From positions 1,446,001 to 1,510,000 of the forward strand of contig JAUPFP010000037.1 in the NCBI GenBank assembly GCA_036925085.1: 64,000 nucleotides of DNA, in the 5' to 3' direction. The notes under the pieces were generated by a model. That model did no database searches, was not told the DNA's origin, and saw only the letters and a program-made list of their open reading frames with translations. Numbering within the stretch: the stretch's first letter is position 1; each line of letters opens with the position of its first letter. A program made the translations under genes and the position numbers. This DNA is from Brachycybe producta (lineage: Eukaryota > Arthropoda > Diplopoda > Playtdesmida > Andrognathidae). Shown here piece after piece: positions 23,151-33,609 of this stretch.

Positions 23151-24619
23151 CATGTTTGTTATTTTTTTAATTTGAATAATTTCTCTGCAAGTAGTACAGA
23201 TGGCCTATAGCAAAAGGACTAGTTCAAAAGCAGTATACAAAATGTTGCATTGTCAAAATAACCTTTTATTAAATACTGTAACAATTCTTTTCATATAAAT
23301 GTAAAATATAGTTGAAAAGCAGCATTAGTGTTATCCTACAATGCCTATCCTCTTGCAGGGCTGTAACAAAAATAAGCCACTCCCTGGTCCAAAGTATTCG
23401 GCAGGGCCCCCACCCTTTTGGCTAAAAAGGGAGTACATTACTAGCCTCTCTATGCAAAAGCATTTTAAAATCTTGTAATAATATATTTTTACTGTTAAGA
23501 TTAATAAATTAGTATTGGAGTTTTTTTGTAAAAAAACCCTCAATAAGTCTATATTTTGGCCAAATCTATTTTATTGCAGTTTTGTAAACAGTTTTCAGAG
23601 CTGAATCGATAGCTGTAATTTTTTGTTTCCAAAGTAGAAATAAACCCAAAGTAAAGCCAACTCCTAATTCAGGTTTTCTTCAATATCTCTTTTTACGTGT
23701 TTATATTCGTTTTTTTTTTTTGCATATTCTTAACAATTTGAATACCTGGAATTCTTGAGTTTTGAAAAAAAAAAAGCTTCTCAAGATTTGTACGTGGTTG
23801 TTTGTGACACGCTTAAACAAAGGCACTGGTCTGGAGGACCAGTAAAATTCACTGTAGTTACGGTCTTTATCCTCTGCCATGGGCCCTCTGGGCCGCTTGC
23901 GTAGTAATTAGGCAAATTTGCTTTGTTCCTGAAATTTTTCATTTTCACCGGTAACATTTTTGTTTCCGACCTGTAGAAATACCTTGTTTGTTTAATTTAT
24001 TCTTAAAGAGTTTGTGTTTAAATTTCGTGCAAATATAATCTTGTTTTTGTTTGTAATTTTCTTTTTAATTTGTAATTTTTTACTAATTTTTCTTTAATAA
24101 ACGCATTTTATGCTTTGTTTTATATAATTAATGTAATTTATTATACTTTGTTGGGGTTTTTGTTTTGTTTTGTTATCAAATATATGTTTAAATGGAATCT
24201 CGATGGGCGTTTCTTATTAAATAATTTACAAACTAATGACATTAATAACAGCTAAAAAGATACTTTGGTAAGTAAAATCTAAAAAGTAGTGAATTAACAA
24301 GATTTAAATGTTTACTGTAATTTGCATATATTTAGATTTCGTCATTTGTATTTATGGTTTAGTGACCTTTTTGTGTGTATGAATATATATATTAAGGTTG
24401 ATTGTTAAGTTTTAATAAAATTTGAAATTCATTGTTTGTTACCGGGAAAATAACAAAATGGAAGAAATGAGAATATTTCTTCGTGTTAACCGAATAAAAA
24501 AATGTATTTAATAATGTATTTTGGTACTAGATTTTGATACTAGAAATAATACAATTTTTTTTATTAAAAGTTACATTTTGAGTCTTGTCTATTTTTTATT
24601 ATAAAACTATTCTAACGTA
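23151..24619. other. Intergenic downstream of gene C, no gene seen
   Basis: AT-rich, with two GC-richer scraps (23340-23430 and 23820-23905) that resemble transposon ends (CAGGGCTGT, GGGCCCTCTGGGCC). No open frame with coding character is present. Confidence 0.5.
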
Positions 24620-25682
24620 GTTTCTATCAGGGTGGCTAATTTTTTTGATTTTTTTTTAAAAATCAAATAAATCAATTTTTTTGATTTAAATCAGATTTTT
24701 TGATTTTTTTTTCATTTATGCTAAATATTAAATTTTTTTTATGACGATGTTTGCAAAAATGAGTAATAACAACATTTTTACTGTCGAAAAAGCGTCTACC
24801 GATCCCGGTCGGTTAGGACCCAGCAGAGTGGTGGGCAACCCCGGGCCCACTTTTGACCTACCGTGGACTCAACTGGGATGACCGCGGTCAAAAGTGACTA
24901 CGGGAGCCATACGTTGAGAACGGTAAAAAGAGTTACGCCTCGGGGGGGGGGGGGGAGTAAACCCCTGACAAAATTATGACTTTGTTAATTGTTAAGTTGT
25001 TAGTAAAATAATTGCAAAATAAGAAAAAAAAATGTTAAGAAACATTCAAATTTGAAAATAATAATTTTCAAGCACTTTTAATTTAACATTCTGAACATAT
25101 AAACACCAGCTTTGCAGTCTTTTCAGTTCCCAAAGCAAATCAGTGCCTCAAGAGGTAAACTGGGTTAAGTCACTTTTTTTTAAAAAAAAAACACGATTTT
25201 TACATGTTCATAAGATGTAAACTTCGTGTTTTTCTATCAGCAGTTAACAGTGTTAAGTCCACGGTTTTAGACATCGGCCGCTAGATGGTGGTATACCATG
25301 TTAAGTCCTATTCCATCAATGAAGAGAAAAACTTTCAAACAACTCCACTGTAAAGTTTAGGTTTGGTGACTTAAAACAGTTTACCTCTGAGGCTGTTAAA
25401 CAGATTACTACTACTATTTATATGTATGTATCCATTCAATGATTTTTCCACCAGTCAATTGGGGATACTTCCTCAAGTATATCTTCCAAAAAAATAATGC
25501 ATTAATGAAAGGACTATAGAAAACATATAGAAAAATGTCGGGAACTGTTTTATTTTTATTGTAGAATTTAAATGTTGAAATAAATGTGAATATTTTTTTT
25601 AAAAATAGCATTTGATTTTTTTTTAAAAAAATCATTTGATTTAAATCAATGTGATTTAAATCACTGCCACCCTGGTTTCTAT
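24620..25682. mobile_element. Non-autonomous hAT-type element with perfect 8-bp target duplication
   Basis: The element runs 24628-25674 (1047 bp). Its ends CAGGGTGGC and GCCACCCTG are perfect inverses, and subterminal arms rich in TTTGATTTAAATC continue them. It is flanked by GTTTCTAT on both sides (24620-24627 and 25675-25682), the 8-bp duplication typical of hAT elements. No transposase frame remains. It sits in the right arm of an older MITE-1 copy. It also carries a GC-rich insert (about 24785-24955, ending in 14 G) and a further inverted repeat (about 25147-25393, GAGGTAAACTGG through CAGTTTACCTCTGAGGC). Confidence 0.85.
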
Positions 25683-25770
25683 AAGACATTCAAGTTTCTC
25701 TTCATTTTGTACCTGAAAGACAGAATAATCAAAGTTCGAGATTCGTTTGCACTTTAAAACCACCTTAAAT
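25683..25770. mobile_element. MITE-1 copy 6, right end split by the hAT element
   Basis: AAGACATTCAAGTTTCTCTT through AAAACCACCTTAAA is the standard right end of MITE-1. The sequence just left of the hAT insertion (CTAACGTAGTTTCTAT) supplies the preceding part. Confidence 0.7.
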
Positions 25771-26550
25771 TAATTTAAATATATAGAAAACCTATCCTAA
25801 GAAATGGGACCAACAGTATATTTCGTGTTATCCAATTTTTTTATTAGCTTTTTCTTGTTAAACAATTTCCACTGTACTTTTTTTTCGTCTTCTTTTGTGA
25901 TAATTGCGAAATTATCACGCAGTTATTTATTTATTTTTTTTCTTATTATACTCGTAAATTATCTAATTTTTATCCTCATCGTTGTTGTCTTTGTGAAAAT
26001 TGCTATATACGATTGTGGCCTCACTTGGATTTCAACTTTCATTTTTTTTGTACCGGTTTATTTTAATTTCGATGGAATGATGTTAACGGGAATGAGATTA
26101 ATTACACCTTATTTTTAAATCCAGTTTAAAACTAAATATATCTGCTAAGGAGTTGTCTGAGATTTTAATTCAAGGAAGTTGTCACTGAATTTTAAAAACT
26201 GTCTTTGTGAAAAGGAAATTGCAGTATTTTATCTCTTAATTTGGAATTTCAGCATAAATTTTGGTTTAAATAAGGCGAAAAGTTCGTTTTTGATGGCTAA
26301 TTGACAACAAAACATTTTTTTAAAAATTGCCAAAAAATGACAAAACTGTCATTGTTTATTTTGAAAGAAAGATTTTCATATAACTGTCAAAAATACATAT
26401 TTTGTATGTTTTTTTAATAAATGCTTCTAAAAAAAACTTGGCAGACCTACGCCTATCGGTGGCGCCCGCACGATTTTTTCATAGGAAACTGGAGTGAGTG
26501 ACAAATTTGAAAATTCTCCTAAAGTCCTACATTCTACAGAAAATAGCGTC
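25771..26550. other. Intergenic, no gene seen
   Basis: 25795-25865 is one unit of the TTCGTGTTATCC repeat family found in tandem at 54.9-55.3 kb. A 104-codon frame at 25804-26118 starts in this repeat and is almost all Phe/Ile/Leu/Val, so I do not treat it as a gene. Confidence 0.5.
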
Positions 26551-26559
26551 AAATGTACC

Positions 26560-26705
26560 CGTGCTTGGCCACAGGCAAGTGTGCTCGGCACAATACAATC
26601 GTTTGCCCTGCTCTTTTATGAGGAACGGAAACTTCTAATTGGTTTGTTAGTTTTTCTGACGACATCACATGCCCCGCCCTCGTGTTGCGATTGCAACACT
26701 CCATG
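26560..26705. mobile_element. Decayed MITE-4 copy 3
   Basis: CACAGGCAAGTGTGC and the inner GAACGGAAACTTCTAATTGG match the left arm of MITE-4. The right arm is reduced to GCCCCGCCCTCGTGTTGCG. It is diverged and incomplete. Confidence 0.5.
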
Positions 26706-26855
26706 CTATGTATGGGAGCAAAGTTCAAAAATAATGTAATCACCTTGACGATCACTTTGGTGACTGAAGATAAAAAACTTTTTAATTAGTTTGATTATAA
26801 AATTTATTAAATGGAAAGCCTGAGCCATAATATGTTTCTTTTATTTTATTTGCAG

Positions 26856-28401
26856 ATTTCGAACAAAAGATGATTGGTGAAATTGAAAGCAAACTTGGAG
26901 GAATGTTGATGATGATTCTGTACAAAAATGAAGGCGGTATTATAGGTAATATTTGATGCATGGTTCTGAATCATATTTTAGAAAAAAAAGTTGCATCCAA
27001 AAGGGGTGAATGAACGCAATGGGGAAAATTTGACTGTACTGGAGACCTAAATTGAAATGGAGTGAAATGAGGGAGAGATAAGGTCCACGACCTCAAATTT
27101 TAAAACCCCTTTCACTTCCTTAAGAAGAACTGTGTTTCTCTTGAATCTCTTCTGGTGGGCCACAAATAGTTACTCTTGTTAATCCAACACAACACTGAAA
27201 AATAACAAAAACAAAACATTTTTTTTTTGCTCCATGTTTTATAAACCCGTTTGAAAGTAATAAGCCTGTTTTGTTAAAAAGCATTTCAGACGCTTTGTTT
27301 GCCATCCAGTCTTGTTCTATTTATATGATGGTTCTATAGACACAGCCCACACTAGCACAGACACAGCACCATTCTAAACACAACTTTTGTTTTTCATTTT
27401 TGCTCAACCCAAACTATATACCATTTGTCAATTTAATTTTACTGGTTGTTATTTAAATCAGCCACCCTTTTCTGTCAAGTAGGCGTGTTTGACGTTTAAT
27501 TTCAACAGGTGTTTATAACAATGAAACTTCAAAAACGTATATTGCAAGTGAACCGGAAAAGCGTCAACGGAGAGTTTTTGCTACAATCAGTTCTCTGTGA
27601 AGTTAACAAAGTCAGAAATGTCTTCATTTCCGTTGCGCAGTGCCAGATTCGAGAGTTACGATCACGCTAATGCAATGTGTGAGTCGTGTTTTGGGTTTTC
27701 AACAATTGCATGCAACAATGCTACTAAAAAAATTTGTTATATGTGAACCGGAAGAGTGTCAGTGGAGAACTTGGGTGCAAAACGTTCTCAGTAAAGTTTT
27801 CAAGACAGCAATGTTTTAATTTCCTATGAGAGTTTTCCGATTCGGAAGTTATGCTAGTAAAAGCTAGGTGTTTTCGTAAGATCGTAACTTGTAGTTTCAC
27901 ACTTCGATCTTGTCAATGAATTTATGTTTTCGTTTTTATGTTTCTTCTAGATCTCAGTATGGGTATTTTGTTGATCCAACTTTCTGTATCAATGTGACGC
28001 ATTGCAAGCAAAGACGCGGAGGTAAGTATGGAATTTTGCAAATATATGGCTTTAGGGCAAATTTCCCTTTAGGGCAAGTGTCTTTAGGGCAAATGTCTCA
28101 CACCCATTTGTATTTTTAATGAATGATATAGGATTCTTATATGAAGGATTCGAGAAATTCGTGAGATTCGAGGGATTCGAGAACCTTTTAGGATTCGGAT
28201 TCGAGAAAAAAAAAGTTTTATTGTACAGGTGGTTTTATTTATGCAATGGATGGTTGCGAGAGTCTTAGCATGAATTGTGACTTGGTCGAGCATTACAACA
28301 AACACGAGAATCTATGGACAAAAATTACACCTGCAGGAATGCTGAAAAAAGCTGCCAATGCGGTAGCACTCGATGGTAAAGCTCGATTCGAGCCTCATTA
28401 A
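26856..28401 (+). pseudogene. Kelch-repeat protein fragment, three exon-like blocks
   Basis: Three blocks have good splice borders: 26856-26945 (acceptor TTTATTTGCAG, donor GTAATA), 27951-28021 (acceptor TTTCTTCTAG, donor GTAAGTATG) and 28229 onward (acceptor TTTATTGTACAG), open to a stop at 28399-28401. Blocks 2 and 3 join in phase and read ...QRRGGGFIYAMDG..., then NCDLVEHYNKHENLWTKI, then GMLKKAANAVALDGK. This follows the Kelch pattern (G-hIYAhGG, S-VE-Y, N-W, AhhhLDGK). Block 1 is open (DFEQKMIGEIESKLGGML) but does not join block 2 in phase. I see no BTB or BACK part and no other blades, and one expected GG is DG. It is most likely a broken copy of a Kelch-like gene, or possibly a small diverged gene. 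Confidence 0.5.
27514..27865. repeat. Diverged tandem duplication of about 190 bp
   Basis: 27514-27670 and 27702-27865 align along their length. Shared blocks include GTGAACCGGAA, then GAG or AAG, then GTCA, and CAGTTCTCTGTGAAG against CGTTCTCAGTAAAG. The origin is unknown. It lies in the gap between two Kelch-fragment blocks. Confidence 0.55.
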
Positions 28402-28417
28402 CAGTTAGTATGGTGGC

Positions 28418-28530
28418 ACTGAATAAGCACCTCATTGAACAAACGCCAAAGTGAATAAAAGCGAAAAATTTGGTGGTAGTTCAGTTTGGCTTTTGTTCAA
28501 TTTGGCATTTATTCAGTCCCTCACTATGAT
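28418..28530. mobile_element. MITE-8 copy 2 (GCCAAA motifs)
   Basis: CACTGAATAA and TGAACAAACGCCAAA on the left are mirrored by TTTGGCTTTTGTTCAATTTGG and TTATTCAGTCCC on the right. It is related to 3696-3850. Confidence 0.6.
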
Positions 28531-28788
28531 AATGACATATTTTTGAGAATAAGGCTTAAAAGCATTTATAAGAAATTTCTTTTACAAATTTTTAAATGCT
28601 ACGCTCACTGAAAATAATTTTATTAGCCATTTGCACAACATTTGAAAACTTTAATGGATAAAAACATCTATTTCAAAGTTGGTAGTGTGTGCACGCCATA
28701 TAACACTCAAAACACCACTACATATGAATGACCTGTGGCGCCACAGTTAAGGTGGCTTTATAAATATTTATTTTGCTTTTGGAACCAA

Positions 28789-28790
28789 CC

Positions 28791-28821
<31 letters not shown>

Positions 28822-28828
28822 ACACACA
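28789..28828. repeat. C19 homopolymer followed by (AC)n
   Basis: A run of 19 C (28789-28807) is followed directly by about ten AC repeats up to 28828. Confidence 0.9.
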
Positions 28829-28849
28829 ATTGTAGTTGACTCTTTATTT

Positions 28850-29090
28850 GAAAGTTCTTTTCTCATGGTCAGTTGTCACTCATCTAAGGGAAGCTAACGA
28901 CAATTTTACGTTCAGGAAGAACAGTCGAACACGTAGGTGAATAGCGAGAGCGAGAGAGACAGTGATGAAGTCACTGTAGGAAGAAAAATACGTTATTTAA
29001 ATTCGTTATTATTTCCCAGCTTCATTTTTGTAAGTGTTTCGAGTTCAGCTGCAAAATAATAATCTACTGTATAAATTGAGGTAATTGTTT
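28850..29090. other. Intergenic, no gene seen
   Basis: Moderately AT-rich sequence with a GAGA stretch near 28945-28965. On the minus strand a possible acceptor (TTTCTTCCTACAG near 28977) exists, but I could not build an exon from it. Confidence 0.4.
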
Positions 29091-29093
29091 AGT

Positions 29094-29393
29094 TTAGTTT
29101 GTGTTCGAACTTAGGATGCAAACGAAAGGATGAAATATATGCCGCACTTTTCGTAACAAATTGAGTCTCTCAATGGGTGAAAGGACGATATCGTGGATGT
29201 TTTGTAAAGGATCGTAAGCGATGGCAGCTGGATTAGCTGAATAAGCAATGACGTACGTAACAGCCGCCAGTCGACCGCATTGAGGAATCACGAATGCAGG
29301 AATAGAGAATGCGAGACGCAGGAATGGAGCTATCAGGACAAACCACAAGAATCTTTTGATCGAGCGATGAAAAATACAGGTAATAAAGTTCGT
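29094..29393 (-). pseudogene. Membrane-protein-like terminal exon, family uncertain
   Basis: The frame is open from 29393 down to a stop at 29094-29096, about 99 codons, with balanced codon use unlike the AT-rich noise around it. It has no in-frame ATG at its head, so it would be an internal or last exon; AAAAG before 29352 is a possible acceptor. The product is hydrophobic at first (FLWFVLIAPFLRLAFSIPAF), then has CGRLAAVTYVIAY, then SANPAAIAYDPLQN, and ends in a basic stretch (RLNLLRKVRHIFHPF). The order P, GR, a hydrophobic helix, then a small-residue/P/N motif is reminiscent of the N-terminal membrane region of DC-STAMP/sneaky-type proteins, but the match is only suggestive. A partner-like, broken copy lies near 30346-30500. 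I treat it as a gene fragment. Confidence 0.35.
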
Positions 29394-29846
29394 TCATCAA
29401 AAGATCAGTTAAACAGAAATTGTACGTTTAAGGAATGTTGTGTGGATTGATTGAAAGCAGGTGTAAGGTTTTGAAATCCTTTAGCTTTGTAGAAACAACT
29501 TTGAAAAGAAATTCAAAGTTCGAATTTGAAACTAGGAAAGTACAGAAATTTCAGAATGGTATTTTAGGTTTTTGATTTGTAATTGGTCTACTTAAAAGGA
29601 AGAAACAAAAATTGTCTTTTTAAAAACTTCAGTAAAATATTCTTAGAATACGAGTGAATATATTTCGATTCGAAAATACCAATATTATTTTATATTGTTT
29701 ACTATTATAGTTTCGAATAAATTTTATTTCCTTTTTTTTAGAATTGTCACGCAATGTGCGCAAAGTATTCTTCTTCTAACACTATCCTCTGCACTTTTCT
29801 TGACAAATCAAGTTTCCCAACAGCCTAGACACTCCAGAGTTTGACG

Positions 29847-29974
29847 TACCATGAGACGTGGTCGACTTTCCGTATCATGAGTCGTGGTCGACTTTCTGTA
29901 CCATGAGACGTGCTTGACTTTGCCGTTTCAAAGTTGCTGAAGCTGCTGTAGCAACCAACCTACACTTTGAAACG
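29847..29974. repeat. Three 26-bp tandem units next to an 11-bp-arm hairpin
   Basis: Units start at 29847, 29873 and 29899 (TACCATGAGACGTGGTCGAC, then TTTCCG, with small changes). Immediately after, CGTTTCAAAGT (29924-29934) is mirrored by ACTTTGAAACG (29964-29974) around a 29-nt loop. An inner GTTGCT/AGCAAC pair lengthens the stem. Confidence 0.8.
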
Positions 29975-30345
29975 TCATGAAATTACCTTAATACCCGAAG
30001 AACATGTTGCTGAATGGACATAATTTTTCTTAAAGCTCAAAGATCGTTCAGAAGAACTTACAGGTGTTCGGAAAAATGGCCCTTTTTATGGTCAATGGCC
30101 TTTAACGTGGGCCAAACAAATTAGCATAATTCAAAAAGGCGTCAATTTAAAACCCCTTTGAATATTATAATAAATAAAGCTGAATACCTGGCCACAAAAT
30201 TCAAGAAGGGATTGAAAATTCGTTTATTTTTCAAAAACTCAGAGAAAAAGATCGAGAGTCGAGGCCATGTTTTTGTTCACGTCCAATTTCACTTAACATT
30301 GCGTCTATGGAGACACAAAGTACGTATCGGCTGGAGTGTCTAGGC

Positions 30346-30520
30346 TTTTAACGATGGCTCGTGAGATGCAAATGTATTGGCCGAAGAGTTGGCTGATGTA
30401 GCAGTCGTCACGAAACACATCCAGTAGCGGCAATGATCAAAATAGGAAATGACGTTTGCTCATTATAAGATCAAGCGGACAGATTACGAAGAATGTTGTT
30501 GAACTGATGAGCTTATTGTA
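30346..30520 (-). pseudogene. Probable decayed duplicate of the 29.1-29.4 kb exon
   Basis: On the minus strand one frame reads VTTATSANSSANTFASHEPS before a stop, similar in order to YVIAYSANPAAIA in the better preserved exon. The flank also recurs: AGATCA, then ACAGA, then GAATGTTGT, is found near 29401-29440 and 30466-30500. Drift is heavy, and similarity by chance is possible. Confidence 0.3.
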
Positions 30521-32424
30521 GAATTAAGAAAAGTGCGTTATATCTATTAACTCATTTATTTTTTTTTCCATAAAATTTAGCCGTTTCTATGGAGTGCAGA
30601 ATTGTGATTGGATTTGCCATTATCTGTTGGAAGGACAGGGTTAAAAAGAAAAGCGAATTTGGTCATAACGTCGTTAAAAGGAAGTATTGACGCCGAGAAC
30701 TTGCTTGGAGCTTGCTCAAAAAAGGTGAACAAATCCTGGTATAAATTTTAAAATACTAAATTCCGTGTCGTCTTCTTCTTCTTCTTGATTCGTAATTAGT
30801 GTCTTGACTGCCGTAATGACTCGTTTCCCTATATGATGAAAATACCTACAAATATTCCTCTTGAGTCGTTAATAAAATCACTATCAGTCTTTCTGTATGA
30901 AAAGAATTTTTTTTGGGCAATTGACGTCAACAATAACATTAATAAATTAAGAAAGTCCAATATTACATTGTAGATCTTTGGGAGCCGGGAGAATGAGACA
31001 CGGTATTGCTTTGGACAGTGTATGACACTCTTCTCTTAACTTTAAAACTCATTTTCTCAAAAAAGTGTTTTTTTGAGTTGTGCCATTCTTCTAGCCGAGG
31101 TGTGATATATGTTATAGCAAAAATTAAAATACAATTTGCAAAGCTACATTGGTTACACTTCTGGCTCAGAATTTAGATGTTCCGGTTTGTTCCGGTTTGG
31201 TTGGAGTTCTTGTTTATTTATTTTATCAATTTGTGTTTGAGCAGTTAGATTAAGGATGGGGATCTGTTATATAATCTCAAATTGTCAAATCCATTGAAGG
31301 ATCTTAGTTACCCTCGTTACCCTAGTTACTCCTTGTTACAAATAATTTTAAACTTGTGCACAATTGTTGGAAAAAATACTTAAAACATTTTGTGCTGTAT
31401 GTAGAACGTTAACGTTTTGCATGCATGCAGTAAAAAGAAAAAAATACAATATGTAAATGGGGCGTTGACAATGGGTTCTAATGCTAGTTAGCAATTGTTA
31501 ATGTGAACTGGTCCTTTGTAATGATTTGGCACAGTGCAGGATTTTCTTCACAATGCTAAGCTTGTTTCAGCAAATAAATTAAACCATTGTTGAAAGAAAA
31601 TAGTTTTAATTGAGGAAATTCTTTGTATTCTATATAATGGACGTTTAATATTGTATATCCTTGTCAAGTTAAGACACTGCAGAATTAGTTCATTCTGTCG
31701 AATATATTCAATGGCGGATTGCTGAGTTTGTTTGTTGCAACTATGAGAATGGTGGGAGTGTAATGAAAGGCTTTCAGAGTACGGTTGGGACAGTTTACTT
31801 GCAAAGCAGTCAAGTTTTAGTCTTTAACATTTTAAGCAGACGATTGCAGGCTCTTGTCCTAAACCAACTTATTTAGGAATGATCACTGTGGTAATATTTA
31901 GAGATTTAAATATAAATTTCAAAATCTTAAATTTCGTAAATTTTAATTTAAATTCAGAGAGATTTTTGCACCACCAGGTTTTTATTACTAGTCATTTGTT
32001 CATAATGTTGTTCGATACTTATGCAACTCACTTGAAAGAGGATTTTGCGCATGAAAATCATATTGTTTTATGTAGCTCCTAATTTCCTGACAATGCATTA
32101 TTTCAGCTGCACCATAACACATTGCAATGGTTGTTGGATTTTGAGTTTTGGTAATGCAGTTAGCATGCTACGATTAGGCTCTTGTTCCTTTGTCATAGGT
32201 CTTCTTGACTTTGACTGTTTGCGTAATAATTTTCCATATTTAAATTCAAGTTAGTTTTCTAATATACGACGTGTCTTGAAAATATTATTTTTTTTTTCTT
32301 ATTGGAGTCATATATTTTGTGGAGACTGTTTTTCGATCTCGGTGATTTAAATTGGCTGTTGTGTATTTGTAGTTTTTTCTTGAAGTTGAATATATGTAAT
32401 AAGAAACAATTTGGACACAAGAGG
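30521..32424. other. Intergenic, no gene seen
   Basis: AT-rich sequence with a TTC trinucleotide run at about 30771-30786. Short open frames lack signal peptides, splice context or coding character. Confidence 0.55.
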
Positions 32425-32613
32425 CTACTGTATAACATAAACAATTTATTTTTATTGAACACTTGTGAATTTTATTATAAATATACATATAAATAATGAA
32501 TGATTTAAAAATAATGACATTAATTATCATAGATGATGTGACAAAAGATACCATAATGTCCTCGAACCCACTACTGTAGTTTGGTTTATCCAATTCTGGT
32601 CTTCTAGTCTATG
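32425..32613 (-). other. Inferred 3'UTR exon of gene D with poly(A) signals
   Basis: On the minus strand an excellent acceptor, GTTTTGTGTTCTGTTTTAG, ends at 32614. Two AATAAA hexamers follow at 32456-32451 and 32450-32445. Paired with the donor GTGAGTA just after the stop codon of gene D, this makes a 3'UTR intron of 474 nt (32614-33087). The stop would lie only 7 nt before the junction, so nonsense-mediated decay would not be expected. Confidence 0.55.
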
Positions 32614-32670
32614 CTAAAACAGAACACAAAACAATAGAAATTTTAATTTTACATTAACGTAGTTATATGC

Positions 32671-33063
32671 AAGGCCAAAACTTTTAAGCAAATAAAAAAA
32701 TTTTAAAAGAAATTTTACGTTTTATACAAATAGGCAATTTTTTTAAAACCTTGACTGTCAAATATGCAAAAAAAAAATTGTTCATTTTATGCAAATAAAT
32801 AATGCATATAATTTAGCAAAACCATAAGTAACTGAAGAAATTTATAACCATGATTATTATTATATGTAATAATAGAAAAATGCAAAGTAAAACAATTAGG
32901 TCTAAGAAACCCTTTGTAGATTTTTTTTGAAGGATTAATTGAAATTATGCGACTTTATGCAAATTTAAAAAAAAATATTTTTAAATTTATGTATTTTTTC
33001 GTTAAACATTACACAAAGGGGTTACAAACTATCATTATGGCATTGTGCAAATTTTTGGCCTTA
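32671..33063. mobile_element. MITE-7 inside the inferred 3'UTR intron of gene D
   Basis: The ends AAGGCCAAAACTTTTAAGCA and TTGTGCAAATTTTTGGCCTT are inverse of each other. The body is rich in ATGCAAAT-like words. GTTAT occurs close to both ends. It fills about 393 of the 474 intron bases. Confidence 0.6.
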
Positions 33064-33094
33064 GTTATTTGAAATTTGTTTACTCACAAAATAT

Positions 33095-33435
33095 TTAATA
33101 ATATCCTCCTCCATATCCACCACCACCACCTCCCATTCCGTAACCGCCTCCGTATCCACCTCCGTAGCCACCTCCATATCCGCCACCACCACCATATCCT
33201 CCTCCATAAGATGGATAATATTGTGGAATGGAAATAACTATAATTCGGTTCTTCTTTTTCGTTGGATCAGGATCTGGCATTGGAAAGGCTAAAGATGATA
33301 CAACAAATAGAACTACCAAAAGAGCAACCAACATCTAATGCAAAAAAAAAAATATATATATATAAAAAATTTGTTAGAATGAAACAAAATGAAACATTGA
33401 TTATTGTCACTTACTGTCATTGTTTTGTTTGCCAT
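33095..33435 (-). CDS. Gene D: small secreted Gly/Tyr-rich protein, 86 residues
   Basis: Exon 1 is 33435-33415 (MANKTMT, donor GTAAGTG). Exon 2 is 33334-33095, after an acceptor in a T-run (TTTTGCATTAG). The intron is only 80 nt. The joined protein has a strong signal peptide (MLVALLVVLFVVSSLA, cleavage probably before FPMP), a charged linker (DPDPTKKKNR), a short hydrophobic strand (IIVISIPQYYPS), then GGGYGG-type repeats ending GGGYY. Short Gly/Tyr-rich secreted proteins of this kind occur in arthropod cuticle and also as antimicrobial peptides. I favour a structural role from the tandem GYGG repeats and its similarity in layout to genes A to C, but it shares no long motif with them. The first ATG was chosen for its better context (ACACAATGG). 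Confidence 0.85.
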
Positions 33436-33519
33436 TGTGTTATTGTCCACTTGGAAGAAATACAATGAAGAAATATCTTGTGTATTGTTGTCTTGTTTAA
33501 CTGTTAAAACAGTATTTGA

Positions 33520-33556
33520 ATTGTATTGAGTAGTGAAAATTGTGGGGTTTATATAT
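33520..33556 (-). promoter_or_regulatory. Core promoter of gene D
   Basis: On the minus strand TATATAAA runs 33555-33548. About 30 nt downstream CTCAATAC (near 33531-33524) is a possible start, giving a leader of about 90 nt. Confidence 0.55.
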
Positions 33557-33609
33557 GAGCTGTTAGAATGCTTTTTTTGATATTCATGGCCTAGTTTTTG
33601 GTACTTCAC

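Noticed and set aside
25804-26118. 104-codon frame starting MGPTVYFVLS
   Set aside because: It begins in a dispersed repeat, and is nearly all Phe, Ile, Leu and Val as expected from T-rich noise. No membrane-protein family pattern.
32285-32593. 102-codon minus frame
   Set aside because: It falls in the inferred 3'UTR exon of gene D, runs past the poly(A) signals and shows no protein motif.
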